Shown one piece after another: positions 1 through 11,000 of a stretch of DNA of 43,268 bases. The stretch spans positions 1 through 43,268 of the forward strand of contig JAEEHU010000012.1 of NCBI GenBank assembly GCA_016280975.1. The letters are read 5' to 3'. The stretch is from Acholeplasmatales bacterium (lineage in GTDB: Bacteria; Bacillota_I; Bacilli_A; Acholeplasmatales; Anaeroplasmataceae). A program made the position numbers and the translations under genes. The first letter of the stretch is position 1; every line of letters begins with the position of its first letter. Under the pieces are notes generated by a model, which ran no database searches, had not been told where the DNA came from, and saw only the letters and a program-made list of their open reading frames with translations.

Positions 1-3000
1 ACATCTTATAGTGTAGTTGCAAATGTTAATGTTCAAAATACAAGCAATACTCCAGTTGATATGTATTTTGCGAATAGCAATGCCCCAGATACTGTATATT
101 CTAATTCAGGATTTAACTGTACTGGAAACGCAACAACTAATACAACACTTACAATGCAAGATTCATATTATGATGTAAATAATTATGTTGTGTATTATAG
201 AGGAACTGATGATGGTAATGGTCATACATATTCTAGTTTATATCTATGGAGTGCTGCAAGAAATATGACTAGTGTATCTTATACAATTACATATAGTTAT
301 ATATACGATTCAGGTTCAAGAACATCTAGTAATAGCAATACAGTTAATTCAAATAGCACTAGTATTACATTACCGACACTTACAAATGTTCAAACATTGG
401 CTGGTGGTAATAAAATAAATAGTGCGACTGTTACTTTAAACATTTCAAACTCATATAATAATTATCACTTATACATTTATAATAAAGATTCATCTTCAGT
501 TATAGCTGATTTAGGTACTGTAAGCACTTCAGGTACAACTTATAACTTAGATTTAACTCAGTATTATGGCACTAATATAGCAGTTGGATATATATATAAT
601 AATGAATTTTCAGAATATAATGGATTTAGAATATCTTCATATACATATACAGTTAATTATTATAGGGGTGTATCAAATGATACTATTTATAAAAATAGAT
701 TGTTAAACTTAGATATTAATTATACTGATGTAAGAAATGATTATTTATGTTATATTTATAAGAATTCAACTAATAATAGTACACTTCATAATAACTTCAT
801 TAAGAGTAATTTAACAATGTTTGCTCCAATCAATACATCAGGAAATGATTCAAGTCCAACTAATCCGTTTGTAAATCAATTATCTAATTCAGAAAAGATT
901 GATTTTGCAAAGGTTGTACTAAAGAATAGTAATGCTGCATTATACTATTTAATTAGTGTTAAGTGTGACACTAATGAAAAGCTTGGTGATGTATTAAAGT
1001 TAATGAGTAATGCAACTGGTGGTTATTCATTTATAGCAGATGGTATAACTAAACTAGTTAATACAAACTATAGTGGAACATCAACTGATTTAATTGATTA
1101 TTACTCAAATGTATTAAAGACATTAATTGCAACATATGTAGTTGCTGATTATAGAACTATCTATAACCAAAATGGTAATGTTTATAATACAGTTTATAGA
1201 GCATTAGTTGATAATGCTAATACAAATGCAACTGGTTCATCAACAACAGGAACATCATTTAAGAATAATATCCAATATATTAATTCAGATGGTACGTTTA
1301 CTGCAACTAAGTATGACTTATTCGTTGAATACATACTTGGTCAAGGAATAACAACATCTGGTTATGGTATATTCGCACTTGCATCATCTCGTGGTATCCA
1401 AAATGGTGCATTCATTCCAGATAATGTTGATTTAACTAAGATGGATGTAAATTATGATACTACAGCTAAAATTGGTTCAACAGATGTAATTGTATTATTA
1501 GATGATCCTGATTCATCATGGAGAGATAATACAGGTGCATCAACTCAATCAACATATGATACTTCAGATACTACATCTATTAACTATCATGTGAGAGTTG
1601 AGATGAAGCAATTAGTTAAGGCTATTTCTAATATCATATTTGAGCTTGATTTAGAATGTGATGATACAACATTATATTCATCTCAAGAACAAATTGATTA
1701 TGAAAATTATATTATTACATATTATGTATCTGAGGCATACTTAAATTACATTAAGGGTGCATCAAGTTTAGAAATATTAAATCTACTTTATGCAGATACT
1801 GCAACTTCAAATAAGGCTAAGGGAGATTCAATATCATTAACAAAGACTTATACATATTCTGAAGTAACAGTTGATTCATCTACATTTGATTCATCAAAGC
1901 ATTATACATATTCAGCTGGTACATATTCACCTGCAGCATCATATGTTGAAGGAACAAAGTATTATGAATTATCACAAATAGATGCAACAAATGCTATTAC
2001 AATCATTCCAGAAGAAACAGCATATACTGCAAACTATACTTTAAGATTTATAAAGATTGATAATTCAGTTACTACATTCGCATATAACGAAATGCGTTAT
2101 CTAACAGCAGAAAATGCAACTACATATGCAACTGCAACAAATGTTAGAGCTATTCCATATTATGGTGCAACAATCAAATTTGAGGTAACAGCTCCTAATT
2201 TACCAGACGGAATGGATTTAAAGTCATTCTTCACTATTACTGGTCAAACTAAGAACTCAACTTGGGAATTTGATTTAAATACTTCAAATAATGGTATTGT
2301 TTCTTCGGGTGTTGCATACATAGTTGTAAATGTAGATATAAGTATGAGTCAAGGAACAAAAGCCTTTGTTCTTAACTTATATGGCTCAAGAAAGACAGTT
2401 AACTTAACAAAAGAAGCTAACTCTAACAACCTAATAACTAAGTTTGGTTATGATGGTACTGATTATACATCAACACTTCAAGGTGGAAGTGATGCAGAAA
2501 GTACAATTTTATATGGTAGAGCATTCAATTACTCCGATTTAACTGAACCATATATTAAGACTACCGATGCAGCACTTGTTGATGGTAAGACATATTATGT
2601 TCAAAATGGTTCAAATGGATCATATTCATATTCTAAGGTATTATCACCAGTAGTAGATGATATAGCAACATATTATGTTCCAAATCCTGATTTCTACCTA
2701 TATGCATTTGAGATTTCTTCAAACGCAACAGTAAAGATTACTGCAACAAAAGAAATAGTAGAATATGATTTAATGAAATATACAGTAGAGTATTTAGTAA
2801 CATCTGAATCAGGTGATTCTGAAACTTATAAGCATATATTACAAGAGAATTCATATTTCGAAAATGGTCAAGCTTATGGATCATTATATAAAGATGGTGA
2901 TACAGTAGATTCTACAGGAATTCATACAGTTGACTTTATTTATAATGACGCAACAGTAGCTGGTAACCTATCAAGCTTAACTTATAGCGAATCAGCAGCT

Positions 3001-4857
3001 GATAACTATGTTGCGGTTAAGTTCAATAGAGGTTACGAACCTCAATATAGAATTAGATATGACTTATCTAACTTCTATGGAGATATAAGTAAATATACTA
3101 TATCTGAAGGTGAATATAATGTAGCAGTAACAGAACCACAAGATACATATGCCGGTATTACAATTACACTTGATGACGAAATTGAACCAGGCACATACAT
3201 GTATATATTCACATATACTAATAGTGGTGAGTGGACAGCAGAAGGAACATATGTTGCATTAGCTGATGATGCTGAATTTGATGAAAACGAAACATATTAT
3301 ATCTTGCAAAATGGAGAATATACAGTTCGTGCTGTAACAGCAGCTACATTCGCAAGATTAAAGTCTCGTTTATTTACATATCAAATGGGAACTGGTTCAA
3401 CCTATACAAGAACTTATAACTTCCCTGCACTATATATCATTAAGGACTTCGCAACTGATGCATTATTCCATAAGTTGACATTCCTTGATGAATCAGTCGT
3501 ATTAGGTGGTACAGCAACAGTTATGTTACCTACAACACCTATTAGTGCTGGTGCGGCTAATACAGATAGTGATGCTATTCCATATAGTACAGTATTCAGT
3601 CAAGTAAATGATATTGTAATTAACCCTAACTCAATTGAGTATTCTGATTCAGCACAAGCTCCATCAGTAACTGATTACTATACAGTTGGTACAGTTTCTG
3701 ATACAGACCTTGAATATTATGCTCCAACAATTAAAGTTGAGGATAATGCACAAGTATTTAAGTATACAACATTAACTAAACTTCGTAGATATGGTGATAA
3801 AGAAGTAAATCCACAAACAGAGAAGGATAGTGAAATATTATCTACAAGAGATGATATGTTACTATATATTCCATTCGCTACAGGAAGTGGAACAACAACA
3901 TCATATGAAGTATTCCTAGTTTTAGTTGATTCTAATATGAATTGGAAGAAAGTATATCCAAGATTATTTAATGGTGATACAACAGATGCATCATCACTAA
4001 TTCATACATATACTTCGACATTCAATACTTTAGCAGCAGAAAAGAATCCATCATTAACTACATTCTCATATGATTTAGAAAATGATGGAACCGCTGAAAC
4101 TTATACAATAGCAAGCTTCGCAGGAAGCACTGATATAACTGATGAAAATAATAAGAATATATCACTTTACATGGATTATATCGGTACACCACTTCAAGAT
4201 CACTTCTGGTATATCTCTTACGTAGTATTCTCTGAATATTACTTAAGTAAGGGAATGACAGATAAGAATAATGATGGTGTTGATGATTTAGGTGCTGTAA
4301 GATATTATCATATCTCAATTGTCGACGCATCTAACACAGTTTACTTCGATATTTCACTATACGCTCCTGAGGATTTAGATCTAAATGAAATTTACTTAAC
4401 AATTTCAGAAAATCTATATGATGGCGTAACTCCAACAGGTTCAGCTCAAATAAGCTGTTACTTAGAGAAGTGCTATGATGAGAATAATGATCCAATCCAT
4501 GGTACAAAAACAGATGATTCAGGATTAGTATTATATCAATTAAGAGTTAATTATAGTATGGCGGCCATGCCGGCGGGCTACTTCACGTTCTATGTAGATT
4601 TACCAAATGGTTATGGTGCAATATGCTATACAAGTAAAGAGAATAAATTAGATAAGACAACCGCTCCAGGTAGCTCAAATACAAAGTCATTCTTACCACA
4701 TACAACAATCATTCCAATTACAGTTGGATTAAGAATTCTTGTAAGTGAATTAACTGGTGCAGATACATCAGTATGGGCAGTTAATACTTCAGACTTATAT
4801 ACTAGACAAGTAGATTATAAGGGTGAAGAGCCAACTAACAATGCTAATAATGGCTAA
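1..4857 (+). CDS. Giant secreted/surface protein, 5'-truncated by window edge
   Basis: The reading frame is open from base 1 (the first in-frame ATG is at 61, but coding continues upstream of it), so the true start lies outside the window; at least 1618 residues are present. The sequence is rich in Asn, Thr, Ser and Tyr with very few Cys, typical of secreted beta-rich repeat proteins. I do not recognise a named domain. Three divergent copies of a ~40-residue motif carrying a Tyr-Tyr pair (TKYYEL, KTYYVQ, ETYYIL) can be seen near 1837, 2548 and 3244. The C-terminus (ends NNANNG) has no LPXTG motif and no membrane segment, so no wall anchor is visible. It faces the other giant gene tail to tail and is followed by its own terminator. 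Function is unknown; adhesin or surface-layer type is inference. Confidence 0.8.
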   Translation, partial: TSYSVVANVNVQNTSNTPVDMYFANSNAPDTVYSNSGFNCTGNATTNTTLTMQDSYYDVNNYVVYYRGTDDGNGHTYSSLYLWSAARNMTSVSYTITYSYIYDSGSRTSSNSNTVNSNSTSITLPTLTNVQTLAGGNKINSATVTLNISNSYNNYHLYIYNKDSSSVIADLGTVSTSGTTYNLDLTQYYGTNIAVGYIYNNEFSEYNGFRISSYTYTVNYYRGVSNDTIYKNRLLNLDINYTDVRNDYLCYIYKNSTNNSTLHNNFIKSNLTMFAPINTSGNDSSPTNPFVNQLSNSEKIDFAKVVLKNSNAALYYLISVKCDTNEKLGDVLKLMSNATGGYSFIADGITKLVNTNYSGTSTDLIDYYSNVLKTLIATYVVADYRTIYNQNGNVYNTVYRALVDNANTNATGSSTTGTSFKNNIQYINSDGTFTATKYDLFVEYILGQGITTSGYGIFALASSRGIQNGAFIPDNVDLTKMDVNYDTTAKIGSTDVIVLLDDPDSSWRDNTGASTQSTYDTSDTTSINYHVRVEMKQLVKAISNIIFELDLECDDTTLYSSQEQIDYENYIITYYVSEAYLNYIKGASSLEILNLLYADTATSNKAKGDSISLTKTYTYSEVTVDSSTFDSSKHYTYSAGTYSPAASYVEGTKYYELSQIDATNAITIIPEETAYTANYTLRFIKIDNSVTTFAYNEMRYLTAENATTYATATNVRAIPYYGATIKFEVTAPNLPDGMDLKSFFTITGQTKNSTWEFDLNTSNNGIVSSGVAYIVVNVDISMSQGTKAFVLNLYGSRKTVNLTKEANSNNLITKFGYDGTDYTSTLQGGSDAESTILYGRAFNYSDLTEPYIKTTDAALVDGKTYYVQNGSNGSYSYSKVLSPVVDDIATYYVPNPDFYLYAFEISSNATVKITATKEIVEYDLMKYTVEYLVTSESGDSETYKHILQENSYFENGQAYGSLYKDGDTVDSTGIHTVDFIYNDATVAGNLSSLTYSESAADNYVAVKFNRGYEPQYRIRYDLSNFYGDISKYTISEGEYNVAVTEPQDTYAGITITLDDEIEPGTYMYIFTYTNSGEWTAEGTYVALADDAEFDENETYYILQNGEYTVRAVTAATFARLKSRLFTYQMGTGSTYTRTYNFPALYIIKDFATDALFHKLTFLDESVVLGGTATVMLPTTPISAGAANTDSDAIPYSTVFSQVNDIVINPNSIEYSDSAQAPSVTDYYTVGTVSDTDLEYYAPTIKVEDNAQVFKYTTLTKLRRYGDKEVNPQTEKDSEILSTRDDMLLYIPFATGSGTTTSYEVFLVLVDSNMNWKKVYPRLFNGDTTDASSLIHTYTSTFNTLAAEKNPSLTTFSYDLENDGTAETYTIASFAGSTDITDENNKNISLYMDYIGTPLQDHFWYISYVVFSEYYLSKGMTDKNNDGVDDLGAVRYYHISIVDASNTVYFDISLYAPEDLDLNEIYLTISENLYDGVTPTGSAQISCYLEKCYDENNDPIHGTKTDDSGLVLYQLRVNYSMAAMPAGYFTFYVDLPNGYGAICYTSKENKLDKTTAPGSSNTKSFLPHTTIIPITVGLRILVSELTGADTSVWAVNTSDLYTRQVDYKGEEPTNNANNG
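1837..3356 (+). repeat. Three dispersed Tyr-Tyr modules inside the giant protein
   Basis: Segments at about 1837-1973, 2548-2682 and 3244-3356 encode related stretches built as: Tyr-rich strand, acidic/Ser/Asp linker, a Tyr-Tyr or Tyr-Thr-Tyr strand, a Gly-Tyr turn, a hydrophobic strand, and in the first two copies a closing Tyr-Tyr. The copies are divergent at DNA level, so this is old domain duplication and not a recent tandem expansion. Confidence 0.45.
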
Positions 4858-4878
4858 TTTAAAATCTTAACAAATAAA

Positions 4879-4926
4879 AGAGTAATTCGAAGCGCTAATT
4901 GAGAGTGTTAGAATTGCTCTTTTTTT
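4879..4926 (+). terminator. Rho-independent terminator of the first giant gene
   Basis: AGAGTAATTC (4879-4888) pairs with GAATTGCTCT (4911-4920) with one G-U pair, and a run of T follows immediately. It lies 22 bases after the stop codon. Confidence 0.85.
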
Positions 4927-4983
4927 GATGCTAATCGTATTTATGATTAATTTACTATAGAAGAAGTAAAACGCGTTTAAAAC

Positions 4984-5033
4984 GAAAAATAAGGGCTATT
5001 CCATATATCGTAATAGATTTAGGAATAACCCTT
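4984..5033 (-). terminator. Rho-independent terminator of the second giant gene
   Basis: On the minus strand AAGGGTTATTCC (5033-5022) pairs with GGAATAGCCCTT (5002-4991) with one G-U pair, followed by ATTTTT. It lies just past the stop at 5057. Bases 4858-5056 hold only the two facing terminators. Confidence 0.85.
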
Positions 5034-5056
5034 GTTTTATTTCTAAGATAGTATTA

Positions 5057-8000
5057 TTAAATTGTAATCTTGAATGTTATAGTTAATAATGGTCTAACTG
5101 AGCAGATGTCAACGTATCCATCTCTTCCGACATCGTTGCAAGAATCTAGTCCAGTAGAAGCCATAAATGAAACCCATAAGCCTAAGTCGACATCATAGAA
5201 ATAATCTTTTAACCACCAGTCTTCTGCTATTTGATTTGCATCTATTACGCTTTGATATGTAGTGTAAGTTGCTTCATCAAGAAGAGTTATTGAATCATTT
5301 CCATATGTTGTTACTAATCCTTCAACAACTGTTTTAATTGTTGAAGTTTCATAATCTATAGCAGATCCATCGGTGTCATATTCGATTTGATTTCCAATTG
5401 CTGTTTTACTTAATAATGTATAAGTAGAAGTCGAATTAACACTATCTATTGATGGGTCGTCTAGTATTATCCATGAATAAGTTCCATACTCGATTGTTTC
5501 AAGATATGTTGGCATTGTAATAGAGTTATAATTTTCTCCATATAAATTATCGATTATAACAACTTTAACTGGGCTATCGTTAATATAATCTGGAATTATT
5601 ATATCAGTTGAACTTGTAAATGAACCATCTTTAATTCCAACTTTATAATAACCTGTCATTTCAGTTAAATCAAACTTAGTTGATAAGTTATTATTTCCAT
5701 CATAACAAGCATATAAATGAGTATTAGTTGCATTTACATCTAATATTGTAACTTGAGTTGTTAGATTAATATCTGAATACCAAGTAACATTTGCTATAGA
5801 TTGTAATGCATAGCTTGATGTTGAAGTATTGTATTTTTCAGTAACAGTACTTGAAGCTGTTCCATCATTATAGTGATATGTTATGTCAATTGTCTTTAAG
5901 TTGAAATAGAAGTCAATATAAGATGAACCATCACCTAAAATTGGAAGTTCATATTTGCCATTATTAGGTCCATCTTCTGTAATTGGAGTAGCAGTCACAC
6001 CATTTACTTTGACATCTGTTAATTCATAACCAGTTTGAGCAGCTGGTGCACTAATGTATACTGCTTCACCAGACACACCATCGTGTTCTACTGTTGGTAT
6101 AGAAGTATAATAATCATCTGCATAATTTTGAAGTTTTGTATTGATTGCGTAATCAATATCGGTTTTTGCTGTAAAGTATGCATAATATGCACCAGAATTA
6201 TTAGCTACTGTTTCAGTGGCGTTAGTTGAGTATTGTAATCCATTATGTGTCCAATAAGCAAAGTCATAACCAGTTGCAGGAGTAGCAGTTATAGTCCATG
6301 TGTCATTACCATTATCAGTCTTAGAAACTGTTCCCTGTCCATTGTTAGGTGTTTCAGATACCTGAACTACGATTCCTGACATAGACCATCTTGCTTCATA
6401 TGAAGTATTCATTCCACTGAATGAATTCATAGTTACAAGTCTTTCGAATGTTTGAGCATAAGTTAATGTTAATTCAGTTCCTGATTCTACTTGATTAGCA
6501 CCGCTATACCAACCTGTCCAGTTGTAGTCTGCATTATTTGTTACAGCTGTTAATGTTAATCCGTTAGTTACTATATCGAATGACTTAGTTATTGATAATC
6601 CATTTTCTTCAGGATTACGAGATATTGGCATAATCTCTGGATCAATCCATAATGCATAAATATACTTTGTGCTAACTGGAGCTTCTAAGCTACATGTATA
6701 TGAAATTGTTTCACCACTTACTAAGTCTCTTGTATTATTAATTGAATCCCACCAACCAGCAAATGTGTAAGTATTGTTAGCTGGCATTGTATAAGTGATT
6801 GTAGAACCACTAATAGAAGGAGTAGCAGTTGATGTTACATTGACATCACTATAAGTGATTGTTATTTGATTGTTTTCATCCTCTGTATATCCAAGTAGCT
6901 TATTTGAAACAATTACATTATTTGCAATGAATCTTGCAACGAAAATTGTATCAGTATCTGGCATTTGTGTTTGATATGTTGCATTTGAACTTACTAATGC
7001 ATTATCAACATACCAACCATTGAATATATTACCAGTAGTAGGAGTAGCAGTTAATGTTACATTATTTCCTGCAACATACTTACCATTTAAGCTATTAACA
7101 TTACCAAGTGTCGTATCATTTGATTGAGTTAATACTCTTACCCATCTTGCTTCATATATGATAGATGAGGCAGGCATGTTAAATGTATATATTAATGAAG
7201 ATGATACCTTACTATCATTTGATGTATCATACCAACCAATGAATGTATAACCATTATTAGTTGTTGCTGTTAATGTAACAGAAGTATTCGCTGATACAGC
7301 TATAGCATTATTTGCTGTTGCACCATAAACATTAGATGATACAGAACCCTTAGTTGAGCTTTCTGTTCTATATGTTAATGTGTAAGCAAAATACTTAGCC
7401 TTGTAAACAACAGTATCAGTAGTTAATGTAAATGTTAATGCTGGATCTGCTTGGATGAATTGATCATTTGAATTATACCAGCCTAAGAATGAGTATCCAA
7501 TGTTAGCTGTTGCTGTAAATGTTACTTCATCGCCTACAACCTTACTTGACATATTAGATGTAACACTTCCTGGAGCGTTAGATTCTTCATTATTTAAGTA
7601 AGTTTGATATGTTGTATTTGAAGGAGTAAATCCTGCATATAATACTATATTAGCTGGAGTAGTAGTATCAATAGTTGTAACTGCTGTTCCAGAGTAGCTA
7701 TCTAAATGGAATCCATCAAATCTATATGTATATGCTATTAGGTTAACTAAATTAATAGTTCCTTCATTATAGTTATAATAATATGTTGTTGGATTTAAAT
7801 TCTTATTAGTTACTAAGTTAGATTGAATATTATAATTATAAGTTATTGTATATTCTTCTAATTCCCACTTAGCATAAATTGTCTTATTAGCTGTTATATT
7901 TTCAATATCAGTTATTTGATTTGAATAATTTCCGGCATTATATGTTTGATACCAACCCTTAAATTCATAATAAGTCTTTGATGGAGCTTTTAATTCAAGT

Positions 8001-11000
8001 CTATCATAGTATGTTAATGTACTTACGTTATCAGTATCATTTGTTCCACCATCTAGAACATATGTGATTTGATATTCATTATATGTCCAGTTAGCATATA
8101 CTTCTATATCACCAACTGAGTGAGCAGGAATAGTTGTAATTGAAGTTCCACCAATAGAACCAGTTGTCCAACCATTAAATGTTGCCTCTGTTGCATTAGT
8201 TGGAGTTGGAAGTGTTATAGTATTACTTTCAACTGTGAATGTAGTAGTAGATGATACTGTAGCATCATGTAAATTAGAATATGTAACATTATATGTATTT
8301 AAGCTTGAATGAGCTACAACTAATAAATCAAATGTGTTTTCTATTTGTGTAGCAGTTGCATTATTAGTTGCATTTGACATATTGATTTCAGTTACAACTG
8401 TATTAGATGTACCAAGTGTCCAACCTTCAAAGCTATAACCATTATCAACTGCTATAACTAAATCACCTAAATCAAGTGGAGTAGTCTTTAATACTGTACT
8501 TGTGATAGTAGTAGTATTGTTAGGGTTTGTTGCACTTTGAAGCTCTGTTGGAATATCGTATGTAATATTGAATGTTAACACAACTTCAATGATTTCAAAT
8601 GTAACATTTTTACTGCCTGTATAGTTACCAATACCAGTTATAGTTACTGTTGCTGTACCTATATCAGTGTTATCTGAATAAGAAAGAGTATAATCAACAC
8701 CATTAGTTAATGTGTGGTTGTTATGTGTAACAGTGAAATTAGTAGGTGTAATTTGATTACCTGTATATGCTTGATTTGAAATAGGAGATACAGTAGCATC
8801 TGCTATATCTAAGCTATTAATATCAAATGTTACTTGTCTTGAACCTGTATAGTTATTAGTACCACTTATTGTTGCTGTATAAGTATCAACTGCTTGTAAA
8901 GTTTTATCATATTGAACTGCATAATCAGTTGGAGCAAGTAAATTGTTGTTTCTTTCAGTATCAATTATTGTGATAGTAGGAGTAATAACTGAACCTGTGT
9001 AGTCATAATCAGGAATACTAATTGTTATTACATAATTATTTAAGCTATCTTGCTTACTTAAATCCTTAGGTAGGATTGTGAAGTTAGCTGTTGTCTCTCC
9101 ACCAAAGTCACCTTTACCCTTTATTGTAGCAACTGCTAAATTAGGGTTATTAGTTGTATTTGATGCATTTATATTATTTGTATAAGTAACTGTATAATCA
9201 GTATTTACTGTTAAAGGATTAGAGTTATGTGTAATTGTAAGTGCTGGAGTTACAGCTGAACCAGTAAATGCTTGGTTAAGAATTGCTGCAATGTCTGCAT
9301 CACTTATTTCATATAGATAAACTCTAAATGTTACATCTTTTGTATTTCCGTAGTTATTTATACCTGTGATAGTAACTGTTGCATTACCAGAAGAAGTATT
9401 TCCTGTATAAGATAATGTATAATCAGTATCCTTTACTAAAGTAGTAGTACCATCAGTTACTGTTGGCTTTGGAGTAAGAGGTGAGCCCTCATACTTCATA
9501 TCTGCAATTTCGGATACAGTAGCTGATGCTATTGATTTAGGATCAATAGTAAAGTTCTTAGTTATTGTACCAGTATAGTTACCCTTACCTGTAATAGTAA
9601 TAGTAGCAGTACCAGCATCTACATTATTTGAATATGAAACAGTATAATCAGTGTTATTAATTAATGGATTTAATAAATTATTTTGATTAACTACTATTTC
9701 ACTATTTAATACAGTTATTGCTGAACCTGTATAAGTTTTATTTGAAATATCACCAACTGTGATATCTGCTGATGCTATATCCTTTGCAACAATTGTGAAT
9801 GTTACTTGCTTAGAGTTCTTGAAATCACCAATACCTGTAACAGTAATTGTTGCAGTACCAACATTTGTATTTGATGTTGCTGATACAGTATAGTCTGTAC
9901 CCTTAACTAAAGGGTTAGCTCTAGATTCATGAGTGATTACTAAATCAGGAAGTATAGCAGTACCAGTATATGTTTGATCTGCTATAGCTTGGATTTCTGT
10001 ATCGTTTATATCATATACATTCTTATTGATTGTAAATTGTAAATTAGTTGAACCTGTGAAGTTAATTCCACTGAACCAAATATAATAATTACCTGGTTCA
10101 ATAGGATCCTTTGTAACAACAGGAGTAGATCTATCTGTATACCAAATAGTGAATTCAGAATTATCAAGCACTGTTGTTCCTAACTTAATTACTGGTGTAA
10201 TTGTTATAGGTTGACCATTTATTGTTTCTTGGTATGCTGACTCAACATTTTCAAATGTTAATACATTAATATTAAGCTTATTGATTGTCCATGTTACATC
10301 AATAGTAGAATCATTTGTATCTAACCACCTAGTATTTAGAGTATCCTTTAATGCTAATGTTACTTGATAATTACCAGCATTAGTTTGAGCATAAGTAGGA
10401 TCATCTAACTCATAATCTAAATTAGCTGCGATTACTGGTGCTTTAGGAGTTGCATCATAATATACACTTTGAAGTGTTGGAGTTGCAATTTGCTTTTTAT
10501 TAATAGTAAATGTAGTAGTTCTACTACCAGTGAAATTACCTATACCTGTAATAGTAATAGTAGCAGTACCAGCATTTATATTATTTGTATAAGTAATAGT
10601 GTAATCAGTATCCTCTGTTAATTCTGTTGAATTATGAGATACTGTAATTGCTGGAGTTATAGCTGAACCAGTATATGTTTGATCTGCTACACTTGATATT
10701 GTAATAGAAGCATCAGTAACAGAAAGTGGTAGGATTTCAAATGTTACATTTTTAGTTCCTACATAGCTACCCATACCAATTATTTGAATTGTTGCAGTAC
10801 CAACATTTGTATTATTAGAGTAGTTACCAATTGTATAATGAGTTCCTAATACTAGTGTACTTGATTCAAATGTAACAGTAGGAGTAGGCTCGATAGCTGA
10901 ACCAGTATAAGTTTGATTTGCGACAGTTACTGTTGCACTACTTATATTATATTCATCAGCTGTTACTGTAAATTGATGCTCGTAAGTTCCATCTAAGTTA

